Assembly (NCBI GenBank): GCA_951230915.1
Contig: OX579636.1
Span: forward strand, 34,035,567-34,099,566
Direction: 5' to 3'
Origin: Antitrichia curtipendula
Lineage: Eukaryota; Streptophyta; Bryopsida; Hypnales; Leucodontaceae
Length of the DNA stretch: 64,000 bases
A program made the translations under genes and the position numbers. Under the pieces are notes generated by a model, which saw only the letters and a program-made list of their open reading frames with translations, ran no database searches and had not been told where the DNA came from. The number at the start of each line of letters is the position of its first letter. Position 1 is the stretch's first letter. Below, in pieces: positions 1-12,659 of the stretch.

Positions 1-1894
1 GTTATAATTTTAGTTACTGAATCTAATTTTAAAAGTGGTCTATAAAATAAATAAATCCTATATGTACATTATAGTTCTACACTTCTACTAGATGTATAGA
101 TTATTGCTAAAATAATTTTTTTCTAAAACTTAAACAATCTCAAAAATTGAAACAAAAAAATACAAGTTATAATTTATAAGGATTAATAAACAAATCATCA
201 AAATTCAAAATTAATAACTGTTAAGTGTAATTATGTGTGGAGAATTAGAAGTAAAATTTAGCTTCGATGTGCATTTGTAGACTTTAAAAAAATTGAAAAT
301 TTTATTTTAGTAATTATTATAGTGCATAACCAACTTCATACAATCATTAGAAATGACTAGTTTTATTTTATATTTTTAATTATTATTATTATTCTTACAA
401 ATCAAAACATCAAATGTACATATTTTTCTTAAGATTTTTCACTTTTTAATTCTCTTTCTAGAAAATTATTCTTCACTTAATCTTCATGTCATACAATCTT
501 TTTAAATTTAAATATTTAAATATTTAAATAGACTAAAATAAAATAAAAATCTTAATTTTAAATTATTCACTCAAAAATGGTTTGAAAATTGAAATCTTCT
601 AGAAGTTACAAAACATTCTAATTGTTACTTATTTTATAATAAAAACTAAGCATCATGTAAAGTATTCTTTGTGTATTATAGCATTTTCTAATTTTACACA
701 ATGATTCCAATTTTCTAATTTATTTCAAAAATTCAGAGCGAAGTTGAAGTAGGATTACTTGACTTACTTCTGAATATTGCATTGTGTCATATGTATAGTG
801 GTCTACAATTCATTTACGAATTTTTGGATCCTGCTAAGATTAGGAAGATTAGGAGAACTTTGGGAGGCGCGTGTGCGTTAAAAAATGAATGGAATTTCAA
901 ATTTCAAATTGCATAGGAATCACCTTGAAGTCTACTTTGTCATCATTATAAACACACATATGTAATTGAAAATCATACAAAGAGTTTGATGTTTTCTATA
1001 CACTATGTACTATCTAGTGTTGCCAACATTTGTGAAAATTACAACTTGTATTCTATAGTACATATATAGAGTGAACCTTTACAATTGCTTCACAGATACT
1101 TATTCCCATACCACTTGAATTGCTTGTATAATTTTCTTGCTTGTTCTTCACCCAAATGCAAAAAAACTTTGACTATCCTTTAAAGGTTCTCTATGAAATG
1201 GTAGATAGTATATAAAAGGAATCCAAATTGTTGTAAAATTTTAAATTATTCATTTTTCATTTTTTATGAAGTTGAAGTGCACTTCATTGCAATTCCAACG
1301 CAATTTGCGATTTCAAAATTGGTTCATTTTTTTAACACGCTAGAGCTTTCTAAAGTTGTTGAACTTTCTAGTAAAAATTGAATAAAAAATTCGTAAATGA
1401 ACTGTAGCCTACTGTATAGTATAATCTCTATGCTCTCTATATTGTGCTCCAAATATGTAAATTACCCTTTTTACCATTCATGTGACATGCACTTCAACAA
1501 AAAACTGTAAAGAGGTTTTAGCAAGAATATCCATACTCATGGTCTTAGAGACATGGTGGAAAGATTTTTTAAATTTCAATATATGGCAGCAATGGAAAAA
1601 ACAAGCGTCAATGGAGTCATGGAGTTATTTATAACCATAAACATAGATGAAACATGCAAAATGTCAATGACAATTCATTTATTATCCAAATTTACATACA
1701 TGCATCCAAAATGAAGTAACAGTTCCTAAAGTTTTGTAGCAATTTAAGTATTCATCAATTACAAAAAAGAAAATATATCTTCAAAAATTCCCTTAAAAAT
1801 TTATATGACTTTTGAGCAATAAATCTTTCAAAAGAAAATCATTGCTACCAATGTCTACAAGTAAAAATGTATAACTAAGGGGCTGAGGGTATGA
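1..1894. other. AT-rich intergenic sequence, no gene seen
   Basis: Strongly AT-rich DNA with short homopolymer runs. No open frame with protein-like composition, no RNA gene and no paired terminal repeats were found. Confidence 0.6.
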
Positions 1895-1898
1895 CTAG

Positions 1899-3458
1899 CC
1901 CCTAAATGCCCAAGGCCTATTTTGAGCTTCTTGAAATTTGCTCTAAATTGAACAAAATGCCTACATTTTAATCCCTAAAGGACCATTGTCCCCTCGGGGG
2001 ACAAATGGGTTTTCGAGCAGGTACCTATGGGCTGAAATTTTCTCCTGATTTTTTGAAACTTTTTTTGGAGGTAGAAAATCTGATTAGCTTCATGGGAATA
2101 TAATTTTTTCACAATCGGTGCCCGGGAAAAAAAGTTATGCCCAAATAAGCTCAAAACAGGGGTCGAGGGGCAGCAAAAAAAATTTGCAATTTTTTTTTTT
2201 TTTTTTCTAATTTTCTTTTTTTTATAGATTATATTTTTGTCTATCTGGAAAGCTTTTATTCATTTCATTTGGATTTGTTATGAGAATGTTACGGACAAGC
2301 TTGTTTTTCGGGCACTTAGAGCATCTTCCTGAAAAAATAACTTGTAGGATTCATTTCTAAATGCAATTTCAAAAAAAAGAAGTTCCACAAGGTTTAGTTT
2401 TTTTGATAGAACAATCTCACCATTGGGATTAGTACTTTTTAATTCCGTATAAAAGATATTAATATTTTAGATTTTCTTTCTATCTTGTACCTACTTCTAC
2501 TTAACAATTTTTTTAATAATATATATTAAGTTTTTTTGGAATTTTTTTTTTCCCCTAGACTCTCAACTCAATTTTCCATGATAAAGATTAAAAGCTCAAA
2601 ACTCTGTAGTGCAAAACATTTAAGTTAAAAATGTTCAAAGTCATAAAATCTAGTCCCACAATGTGCTGAAAAACTTGTTTTTTTCACTTTAAACGCAGAT
2701 ATCTTGCAATCTGTGCGGTCAAAAATTCTGAAATTTTTTCCACACATTTTCATACTAGTTAGGTATAAGATCCTACGGTCAGATGTGAAAAAAAAAACAA
2801 TTTTCAATTTTTTTTACTCTTTGCTTTAGAAATGACAGTTTTGAGTGTTTTTTGGCAGAAAAATGGCCTTGGTCCTTTAGGGGTTAATAAGTTGTATCAA
2901 TTTTTTTTGAATTGTAACCGTACCAATTCAAACTAGACATGTTAGAGATCTCATAAGAAAAGAAAACACAACAATATCATTTATGGTATAAAAAATTATA
3001 ATGTTTGACCATGAGGGTGTTAAAATTGCAAAAGTAATGTGAAGTCTTTCAATTCTCTTTTCACAAGTCAAATCTAAAAAGTTGATGACCAAAATATATG
3101 AGGTTAAAGGGCCTAACACGTATAATCCCAATCAATTATGGCTTCTTAAAATCTACTCTATAAATTTTTTAAATGAATTTTGAATGTGGTTTTTTCTCCA
3201 AGATCTAGTGTATTTGAGGCTCATTTCTAAGAGCTCTCAACACTACAGGAAGTCAAGATTGCAATGGGTACCCTTGTACATAATCTTGAATAGGAAAATC
3301 ATTATCATTTATTTTCAAGATTGTATTTTTGGTGCTGAAACTAGACTTCAAGGAGAACTTTCCAAAAATATAAACTCTTAAAATAGCAACTTGGTTAGGT
3401 TTTATTTAACTTAAAAGTTTTGCAAACACCAGATTTGGGTGCCTCGGGCATTTAGGGG
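1899..3458. mobile_element. Outer inverted-repeat element hosting a nested insertion
   Basis: The ends form an 18-bp terminal inverted repeat: CCCCTAAATGCCCAAGGC at 1899-1916, and the reverse complement of 3441-3458 reads the same with one mismatch. CTAG flanks both sides (1895-1898 and 3459-3462), which may be a 4-bp target duplication. A second element (1968-2887) lies inside it. The right part (about 3247-3458) resembles 46860-47078, so this is a repeated family. No coding capacity is visible. The ends look like a variant of the TTAA/CCC family elsewhere in the window. Confidence 0.6.
1968..2887. mobile_element. piggyBac-like TTAA/CCC inverted-repeat element (copy P1)
   Basis: TTAA at 1968-1971 is followed by TCCCTAAAGGACCA. 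The right end, read inward, gives TTAA (2884-2887) then CCCCTAAAGGACCA. The terminal repeat is about 14 bp with one difference. The inner right part, read inward, matches the inner right part of copy P2 (46244-46831) and the left part of copy P9 (63781 onward). This shows a dispersed family with no protein-coding capacity. The TTAA flank plus CCC terminus is typical of piggyBac-type elements; assignment to that superfamily is inference. Confidence 0.65.
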
Positions 3459-3462
3459 CTAG

Positions 3463-4951
3463 AACTAGACCTCATTTGATCCTGAGTGTGCTTTGTTGGG
3501 TAAAAAAATTCCAAAATTTTTACTTAGAAATTTAAGAAAATTGCCTCCATTGTGAATCTGTGAATTTTTGTATTTTGTGAACTCTCAAAGATAATTTGGA
3601 ATTCTTGATTCTAAATATGAATTCCAAATTTTTAAGTTTATTATATATCATAAATTAAAAATTTCTGAATTTCTCTCGCTAAGAATTCTACAAACCCTTT
3701 GCAAAAATGAAAACCTAACTCACAATACCCAAGTAAAAATGAAAATCCAACTCAACCTTGAAGTACCAACAATTATTTTGCCTCCATAGTGAAAGTTGGA
3801 GAAAAACACCATAATCATGAAGCATTCTACTGGACTAAATTTTTTGTCCAAACCTATCCAAATCAAGATTTGAGGCCAAATAAATTTTGACTTTTCAACC
3901 CATTTTAGAGGCGCTTAATTGCTATTCAATATTATACATGAGATAAGTTGGGATTTAGAGTTGAAACTTTTGGTCATTTACACTATGAAATTCCAAGATC
4001 CTCATTTTATATTTTTTACTCATCTTCTACAACTCAAGTTGGGAGATGAACCTTGAACCGAAAATTGGAGAGTTGGGACTAGGAATGTAGTGTGAAGCGC
4101 CCCTAACACCTTTGATCCAAAATCTAAGTACTAGTACCCTCCAAGAAATCTTGCACCGCCACTATGAAGTCATTCAAATTTTTTCTTTTTAACTCCATTT
4201 CAAGAATATCCTATCAAAATTATCCTATTAAATCTATTGCTTTTTGGAACCTTAACCAACATAGAAAATTTCAATGTCCAAAAATATGAACTCCTTTTTT
4301 GGTCAATTATTTTTTTTCATGGTTTTACATAGTAATTAATTGAAAAATATATGTGATGACTTTTTAAGATTTGATTGCACATGTATTTAGGAAACATCAT
4401 TGTTCACATCTTTCATGTTACAAAGGCTCATACTATATAGGTAAAAATTTCTTTTATATGACTTTAATGTATTTTGCAAATTTCATTAGAAAGCTATAGT
4501 GTTGTAGAAGCCTACTATAACATGAAATTTACATTATGTCTTCCTCACTAGCAACTACTTTGCAACAAAGTGGTACATCCACTACCATTGAGTACTACCA
4601 TCTCAAGCTCCTATCACAGCTTCCATTCGGTTTGGCATTGTAGAAATTAACTTTTAGATACTTTCTTGAGGTATATCCTTTCATGCCAAATTCACTGATG
4701 TCCACATTTGGTCTTTGTTATAGGATCTACATCCTTTTTACATTGGATCTTTGACTTGGCTTCCATACATTTTCTATAGGATTGAGGTCAAAATAATTTG
4801 ATGGCCATTTAATAAATTTTACATTATTTCATGGTGCAAAGTTAACTAATACTACTTAGAACTTTACAAAGCTTGCATAAAAAAATCCAAGCAACATCAC
4901 ATACACAATATCTTAAACAAGCATCAATCTTTTCTCACAAAACTTCTAGGC
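3463..4951. other. AT-rich intergenic sequence, no gene seen
   Basis: AT-rich sequence between two inverted-repeat elements. Only short open frames without protein-like composition occur. No structured repeat was recognised. Confidence 0.55.
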
Positions 4952-5383
4952 TATGGTAGAACCACCCATTCCCAACCAGAGATCCGTATATATCCAACTT
5001 GTAGGGTGCAGCTGTTTCCAACCAAAGTTAGAACAAAATTCCAATCCAAGCTTGAAATGTGATTTTTTCTCCTTTTCAAGATTGGAACTAATAAGGTCAT
5101 GACACATGTTTTGATGTAGTGAGCAAGAAAGTAGGAAATAGTGAGCGGGAAAGTAGTTTTTGAATGATTGAAATTGGAAGAGTCTATACATTGGGTACGG
5201 GTCCACACCAACTTTTGGCTTCCAAAACTCATAGTAATTTCAATTTAAGGCATAAAATTACCAAAAAATTTGCAATCCCTGTGATTGTTGTCTTCCTACA
5301 TGACAAAAATTTACATTGCCTTCTACTACTCCAAAACATGCACGGAATTGCTCAAATGATTGACTATGCGTGATTCTACCATA
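4952..5383. mobile_element. Short inverted-repeat element, TATGGTAG family (copy 1)
   Basis: The left end reads TATGGTAGAACCACCCAT; the right end, read inward, gives TATGGTAGAATCACGCAT. A second copy of almost the same length lies at 40455-40882, and the two can be aligned along their whole length. There is no coding capacity, so this is a non-autonomous element (MITE-like). The outermost TA could be a TA target duplication, which would fit the Tc1/mariner group, but TA is too short to prove it. Confidence 0.7.
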
Positions 5384-6004
5384 TGTCTGCAAGCAACAAG
5401 TACTAGAAGCATCCATGCACTAATGATCCTGTCAACTCCAAAGTCGGTTGAAATCCACTACTTGCAATCTCCTACAATGATATTTTAAAGTGTAACATTG
5501 TACCTTCAAACTCAGCTTAGTGTTTCCAAAGTCAACCACCTTTCATAGAGAGATATTTCTAAAAAGTGGAATGAGCCACAACAAAGTACATGACTCACCT
5601 TGTCCTATGCAAAAAAATCTCAATCAAATATCTAAGTTTACCTGCTCAATTATATTCTCCAATCAAACTACTTGGCTGAAAACCAGACGTGGGGTTGCAG
5701 ACATTTTGGAGGGTCCGTGTTGTACTCCAACAATGATTGTCTCTGTAGAGCCAAAATGGATGATAAAACGTCGACGAATGAGAAATGTCAGCATATGGAG
5801 ATCATCCGTTAAACCCTAAACCCCTGTGCCACACAGTGGCTTCTCCTCCTCTCCAACTTGGAGAATTTCTGGCGATGGTTTGACGATGGTTTCATGGATT
5901 TCGGTCTCCCGTGATTGCATTCACAATTGTGATTAGACTGGTTTAGTCCAATTCAAGGTGTTCTAAGACGCTGAGGTGGATCGTGCTCTTCGGAAACATC
6001 AGCC
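5384..6004. other. 5' flank of the CUSTOS-like gene
   Basis: Base composition rises in GC from about 5820 toward the start codon at 6005, which suggests a promoter and 5' leader. No TATA box or other element could be assigned with confidence. Confidence 0.4.
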
Positions 6005-9000
6005 ATGTCGACCTCATCGGACGATGACGACGATCTCGACGCGGCCAAGTTTGCGAGCGTCGCCATCGATTCCTCAGCTGTGATTCAGAATGCCTCTGCG
6101 CCGGTGATTTCGCTTCGAAAATCTGGTGACGCGCGAGGGTCGGATGAGGAGGAGGGCAAGGATCAGAGTTCTGGCTTAAAGCTTTATCAAACTCGGGTAC
6201 ACATTCTTTTTTTTTCCTTAACGCTTCTGAGGGCGCAGCTTATCCTTTATATGCCCAGGCATTCTTAGGTCGTTTCACCACTTCTGTTTCTATCTAGTTT
6301 CCACTATATCTCTTCTATAAATTCTATCAGAACGAAGTAGAATTTTTAACGTTTGTCAATTGATTCGATTATTTGAATTTTTGATATTGCTTCAGCATTT
6401 TTAGGGTCGTTTCACCACTTCTGTGCCTATCATGTTTCCACTGAATCTCTTCTATAGATTTATTTCAGAATGAAGTTAAAATGTTAAAGTTTGTGTCAAT
6501 TGATTCGATTATTTGAATTTTTGTTATTGCTTCAACGTAAGACTTCCAAAACTGAAGTTCGGACTTGTTTTTTAGATTTTGAATGGCAAGATGATTCTAA
6601 GATTATTTTGTTTCAAATTGCATAGAATCGTGCATTTGACACAGTTAGGATGGAAAATAATCATACTTGAACTAATTGAATTAATTGAATAAAGTCTTAT
6701 GGATTTGTGGAGAGCCAAAATTTACTGAGTTTTTGGAGGCTCATATCCTAATTGATTTTATTCATTTTTGTGCGTGTACAGCTCTAGTAATGTAAAGTCT
6801 CCATTCTCCATACAGTATGGGAGAGGCTCTGTTCACCTTATAGGTGATCTCTGAGCCTTTGCCTGCAATAGTCTAAAAGCTTTGCACATTTATGTTGTGT
6901 TCAGCTGAAAATCAATTGCAAAATATTTGAATTCCAATAGATTAAGTGTTCAGATACTTACCACAAATAAAAGTTCACCTGTATGGTCGATGGAGCCTCT
7001 AGTGTACTGTATGCTCAATGGAGTCTCTACCATACATGAACAAACAAAATCTAAGAATTGTTTGAAAATTCATCATGTGGCATTAAATTTGAGTTTTGTG
7101 ATGGATTGGAGCTTTCTGGCCAAGGGGTTCAGGAGAATAATACCAGCCCGTTTTGATTTTGCACACGATTGCAAACTGAATTTTCAATCCCCTGTTTTGG
7201 GAGGGACACATACACAGTTGCAGGACCTTTTATACAAACACTTGGATAAAACATTTGGAGATGAACGTCGTTCGATTCCTCCGCCACCCAGAGACGAGTT
7301 CGTTGATGAAAGTGCAAGGACCGGTGGCATCCGGCTCTTTCGACGAGCTCCTCCTGGAATTGTCGTGCCGCTCCGTGGTATTGAATTATCCCTTTCACTT
7401 CAAGTGTTTTGACTTCAAGTGCATGATGTTTTTCTTCATTTTGAGCATCTTTTAGCAACTCCTTAATTAGACTTTTTTGAAAACTCTAAGTGTGTAGATG
7501 ATAGGAGATGCCAAAATGTAACTAAACTTTTTAACATCTTTGATCTTTACATTTCTTTGTCTCTTCAAAGTAGGTTATCAACTTCCAATTGCTTTTTAAT
7601 TTGGAGAATGAAATCAAGATAACATTTAAAATTTCTCCCTTACAAACACGAAACTTTACATTTCAAATAGTTTACATTTTGAATAAGCAAGATTCAACAA
7701 AACCTCATAAATGTATTTATGGATTGTCAAACTTTGTTGACTTTTTGAATGACATTTTAGTAATTTTCAATTTTCTTGATCATATTTATTGATACTTTTG
7801 CAAGTATACAACTTCAATACATGAATATGACATTTTAAAGTAGAGGTCTCAAATTGGCTAGGATCCTCAAGATGTGTTACTAAATTCAATTTTTTTACTT
7901 CAAGAGCTTAAATTAGACTTTGTGGGCACTTATGGGCTAGGAAATGCCCTACTATAGTGAGAACATGCATTTTTAGCTTTGGTAAGTCCTTTTACTTCCC
8001 AAAAATTGGGTCCCAAGGGTAATTGGATAAGTTTTCTCCTATGCATGTTCATTTTTCTTGATTTCAAGTGTGTTGACATTCTCTTGTTATGCAATCACTT
8101 ATTTTGGGGCTATATTGTAGAGGAGAAAATACATGGACCGGGAATTAAACCCCAGTTGCGTCCAAGTTTGACATTAGAAGAAGACTCAGATGAGGTATTC
8201 TTTTTAACTATCAAAGTATGTCATGTTGTAGAAGGCTTTGATTAGAGAGTAAAATGTAGAATAGGCATGCAAAGTTGTGATGATCTTCTTTTTGCTATGG
8301 TTTCATTGTCAACAACTATGGCTTGAATGAGACTTGTGAAGAATAATAGTAGAATGTTGGATCCTCTAATTCTAAAGAATGGTCTTTTGTGTTTAGTAGA
8401 ATTGTGATGTGGTTATTGGATATTAGAATATGGTAGTCTAAAATTAAGTTACTGAAGTACAAAATGTATGGAATGTCATTTCATATTTAAATATTTAAAT
8501 AGTGTAGTTACATTGCACTTGCTTCATACTCTCCATTATCTTTATTTTCATATTTATGAGATTGCGTTCTGAAGTTTTGAAATTATAAGATGCGGATAGA
8601 CTTGTTTGGAGTATGTTTATATCATGAAAGATCTTGAAATTGAATATATCCTTGTACTCATAACCTTGGTTTAAGTTTGTTGTGTATGGTTTTGGAATAT
8701 TTCAATCAATGGAAGAATGCCATGAAACAATACGACATTTCTCTTTCGGGTAGACGCGTATGATTAACTTCTTGTTATATATTCGAACAAGGTGGAAATT
8801 ATTCTGAACCCATTCGAATGTTGTGCAGCATTTGGTTCGTCTTCAAGCCACAGTTGTTGACGGTGAAACCGTAGCACACCAAGGTGAACAGTTGAGAAAG
8901 AGAGCACTAGCATCAGCTAAATCCTCGCAAACCAAAGCGGACCTGGCAAGAAAGAAAGAGGACGAGCGAGTTGCTGGGCTAAAGCGGCAAAGGGGTGAAG

Positions 9001-9182
9001 AATGGCTCCCTAGTGTTGCTGTCCAAATTGCAAAGGAAATCGCTAAGGAGCCTAAACTACCGAAAGCTGCAGCGCCTGCAATAGTTTTGGCACCTGAGGA
9101 TTCCATTACTGATGCACCTCCGAAGAAAAAGAAGAGAAAGAAGAAAGTATCTAAGGCAAAACTTGGAATCGTCGTAGATTGA
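6005..9182 (+). CDS. CUSTOS-like nuclear protein (four exons)
   Basis: Proposed exons are 6005-6196, 7218-7377, 8121-8194 and 8829-9182. All have GT-AG introns and matching phases, giving 259 residues. The protein starts with an acidic run (Asp 6-10) and has a short helical segment (about 60-77: YQTRLQDLLYKHLDKTF). A conserved-looking GGIRLFRRAPPGI motif follows at 100-112, then an acidic stretch, a charged helix rich in Lys, Arg and Glu, and a C-terminal Lys/Arg cluster (241-253) typical of a nuclear or nucleolar signal. This order (acidic N-terminus, F/I-R-L-F motif, basic tail) resembles the animal CUSTOS family, a nuclear-envelope protein linked to Wnt signalling; its plant role is not known to me. 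The family call rests on motif order recalled from memory. Intron 1 carries a dispersed repeat (6792-7035). The gene is convergent with the next one. Confidence 0.7.
6792..7035. repeat. Dispersed repeat, copy in intron 1 of the CUSTOS-like gene
   Basis: About 244 bp, alignable with 43210-43472. It begins GTAAAGTCTCC. In the second copy the far end, read inward, also begins GTAAAGT, suggesting short terminal inverted repeats; in this copy the far end has drifted. No clear target duplication was found. Confidence 0.55.
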
Positions 9183-9981
9183 TAGTGTCCAAACCGCCAG
9201 TTTGATATGAAATTTAGTAATTGGTTGTTCCCAAAAATAGATTGATTCGGAAACCACCTGGTGTATGGAATCGGCTCTTCCAAGTCAGGACATACCTTGA
9301 GAAACTGTGAACCACGTCTGAAACTACGTTGTTGCATCAATTCCTGTCAGATACTTGGATGTTTAACAACAGGGTTAGAAGTTATAAACTTGAAGTGTTC
9401 ATGACCTACGACACCAACTGGCTTGGAGCATTTTTCCTGTTCAATGTAGGTGCAGTCCATCTGCTCCCTGCGCAGCAATCTGGTCTCTTCAGAAAAGAGT
9501 ACTGGAATGTAACTGAGGTAATTGAATTAAAATTCATTTTATATTCAACGGTGCAGGGGAATGCCCTTCCCATGTAAACAACTCGAGTGAGTTGGACTCG
9601 GCGGCGTACTCGAGACAATAACACAAAGCAAGTCCTATACCAAGCCAATAACGGACGAGACTCAGCAAGTGGGACAAGATCCTATAATGCTAAAATCCTT
9701 TTCAAGTCAGAGTCATTGTGGAGTCAAATTGAGATTATACTGAATGTAAATCCGAGTGGTGATTCATTGAAACATTTACTTGGAAGAACATACTGTCGTC
9801 ATACGCTGACAATACGACGAATATACAAATGCTTTGACAACTGAATGAGAAATGATAGATGGACCAGCCCTTTGCACTTGAGTCCAGTGACTTTACAATA
9901 ACACCCTACCAATTGACCCATGTTCCTGCACAATATTTCACATAAACTTCACAAGGTTTTGTGAAGCCCGTTGAGAATGAA
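9183..9981. other. Interval between two convergent genes
   Basis: About 800 bp between the stop codons of the CUSTOS-like gene (+) and the DNL zinc-finger gene (-). It should hold both 3' untranslated regions. Open frames here (for example 9406-9648 and 9587-9844) lack recognisable composition and are treated as chance. Confidence 0.5.
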
Positions 9982-12659
9982 TCAGCCAAGGAAGTCGTAG
10001 TACTGATCAAACCCAACTTCCAAACACTCGTAACCTCTGTAGATACGGCCCTTCAATTCGTGGAACAGCTTCAAGTTGTCGACCAGTTTATGATACACAT
10101 CGCAACCTTCACACTGTAGCGACACACGCAAATTTTATTTTAATCTTAGAGGACAGGCAGTTAAAAATTAGAGCTGAAAGTGAGCACAACCATCTCAAAA
10201 CTTGACAGTTTCAAGTTGCAAGATTAGCAATCGCAAACATTCTACGCGAAGAAGGTTCCACTAACGCTTTCTAGTCACTTCAACTGCAGATAAATGCTCA
10301 GCGTATGCAAAGAGAATCTAACAGTACGAGTGCGGACAAGCAGGTGCGTCAGGTTATGTTAAATCGATAGTGGCACAGAACCTACCACAGTAAAAGAAAA
10401 GTGGTCATGATTACCTGTACAAAAACTGTGCCATCAGTGTAGGCGTGAGGATTGATGGCTCGAATAGAACGATGGCCGCACACGTTACATGTAAATGCCA
10501 CACGCATGCGACGCCTAGGCGACTTGCTCAAAATAGGACCTGGCATTTCACTGGCAGCCTTTTTCATGGAGTAAGCAGGGCCTTCTAAGCCAGATCCCGT
10601 TGTCCAACCAGCCGTCGATCCAGCAGCACTTAAGATAATTCCCATGGCTGCATCCTGTAATATGAAGCTTTGAGTTTTCAGTATATTCTCATGGCAGTAC
10701 ATAATAATTCAATAAATTCACAAAAACAATTCCCAGCCAAAAAGACGGGATACTATTGTTGAATACCACTCTGCATGTGCTATCAACAACACTCCTTCCG
10801 CTTCAAAACACTGCAACGCCAGTAATCACAGCTACTTCAGACACGACCTGGATACGTCACCGCAGAACTCAAGATCCATCATATCTTGTACAGAACACTT
10901 GAGTCTGAACTTCTATTGCAGCTCAATCAAGGGGAATGGAAAATATTATATCAACATTCAACTCACCTTGGATAACGACTGCAGAGATGTAGACGACGAC
11001 GACAAAACAATAGCACCTGCCTCGGGAGAAATCTCTTGCTTATCCCAGGATTGAGGAGCATTCTCATCAACCAGCTCCTCTGTTTCCCAATCTGCAATAT
11101 AAAATCCCCATCAGTGCCTCCATACTTGCAAAATTCCCTATCAGCAACCTACCCTTGCGTGTAATGACCTTAAAATCACTCTACCAACCGATTGCTTCAT
11201 TCCGGAAACCTCTCACTCTCTCCACCTCAGTATGCACTTTGGTCCAACAGGGAAAAAGGAGAGGAACACAAATCCGACAATGCTTGGGCTCCCGCTATCT
11301 CAAACCTTTGCTTCCACACGGAGCTCAAGGTCAGACTAGCATACCGCTAACAATAAATCGAGCAAACCTATTTCATACTCCCTCCGTCTGAAAATACGTA
11401 TTTTATATCAAAATTTCCGCAGGATTAAACACAGTTTGAAAATAAATTAAAAAAACAAACAAGGAAAAGGTGGTATTGATAGCACTGTTGAAAGAACACA
11501 ATCTGGCGCAGGCTTTTCAAGATCTTCATATTTTTACACCAAGTTGACATTTGAATGACCATTTTGAAATTAGCACTTAACAGCTTAATGGTTAGCAAAG
11601 TACCAATCACCGCATTGGTAGAATACAATAAGCCCATTCTAAAAAGTGAGCAACGTCAAGCAATCTAACATGTCATATTGGATCCCAGATAAAACAGAGT
11701 TCTGAGGCAAGGGTTGATATCGGTCCCCCACGACCAATAGTCATCCAGGCACATAGGCAAGAGCCGACTCGAGCGACGTCAACTTCTAAGACGGCTTGTA
11801 ATCAAATAATGAACAACCGTTGATGACTCCTCAAACAAGCCCTTAGAATTCTAAATGCAATACAGGCATCAGACACTAAATTTCGGACGGTAAGAGTATC
11901 CGATTGCATAATTTCGGAAAACCTAGCAATCTCTCCACCTCATCGGTACTATATAATGCACTTGAGGAGAAAAAAGTGAGGAGCAGAACTCCAACAATGC
12001 CTGGCCTACCGCAATCGGACAAAGATCGCAAACATGTGCTTCCTCACGAAGCTCAAAGAGCAGACAAAGCACAAAGAGAATGTCTCATGTGACATCCTTT
12101 CAATGAGGAATGCTCCGCTAACCATACATCGAGCAAACCTACTTGCTAAATTTAACCAAAGGATTTCAGAAATCAACACAGGCAAGCGTGGAACGGACCA
12201 ATTTGCGATGTGACAAAAGATCGCAAACTCGTGCTTCCTCATGAAGATCCAAGGGCAGACAAGCTCAAAGAGAATGTCTCATATGACATCCTTTCAACAA
12301 GGAATGCACCGCTAACCAAAAATCGAGCAAAAATACTTGCTAAATTTAACCAAAAGATTTCAGAAATCAACACAGGCAAGGGCGTGGAATGCACCAGAGG
12401 CGGAAGGCTCCTCAAAAGCATCGAACCGTCGGGGCGCAGCACCGGCGACAACGGAAGCCGTCGCCAACGCTTTCATCATCTCCTCCCCGCGCAACAACCC
12501 TGGCCTTTCCCTGAACTTCATCGCGCTCCCATCAATCTTCACGTACGAAGGCAAAGCCACACTCAGGGATCCACTAACGCGATTCTGCGAAGACGACGAC
12601 GTACAAGAAACGCTAAAACAACACGGTCCCGCTCGCAACAGCCCTGCCCCGGTCGCCAT
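9982..12659 (-). CDS. DNL-type (Zim17/HEP-like) zinc-finger protein, probably plastid
   Basis: Proposed exons in transcription order are 12659-12395, 11091-10967, 10654-10415 and 10113-9982, phase-consistent and giving 253 residues. The N-terminus (MATGAGLLRAGPCCFSVSC) is Ser/Arg/Cys-rich with few acids, as in chloroplast transit peptides. The C-terminal third holds the zinc ribbon: CNVC (Cys186, Cys189), INPHAYTDGTVFVQ, CEGC (Cys211, Cys214), then His218 and the Asp-Asn-Leu motif (222-224) that names the family. Known members bind and protect organellar Hsp70; a similar plastid role is inferred. An in-frame TTG start at 12713 is possible, but the ATG at 12659 is preferred. The first donor (12394/12393) is the least certain splice site. 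Intron 1 (1.3 kb) contains a Stowaway-like element and three copies of an internal repeat. Confidence 0.85.
11188..12394. repeat. Threefold repeat filling intron 1 of the DNL gene
   Basis: Three diverged copies of one unit lie head to tail: about 11188-11375, 11898-12198 and 12213-12394 (the last is partial). Shared landmarks include cgctaac...atcgagcaaa and, in the last two, cttgctaaatttaaccaaa and atttcagaaatcaacacagg. A Stowaway-like element separates copies 1 and 2. The third copy runs up to the exon 1 splice donor. Confidence 0.7.
11378..11896. mobile_element. Stowaway-like MITE (copy S1)
   Basis: The left end is CTCCCTCCGTCTGAAAAT; the right end, read inward, is CTCTTACCGTCCGAAATT. Both sides are flanked by TA (11376-11377 and 11897-11898). 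CTCCCTCCGT with TA duplication is the classic end of Stowaway (Tc1/mariner-type) elements. At 519 bp it is longer than the two relatives in this window, and the right end has drifted. It has no coding capacity and lies in intron 1 of the DNL gene. Confidence 0.6.

Noticed and set aside
4946..5232. Two overlapping minus-strand frames of 86 and 93 codons
   Set aside because: They lie inside the TATGGTAG element, and the second copy of the element does not preserve these frames.
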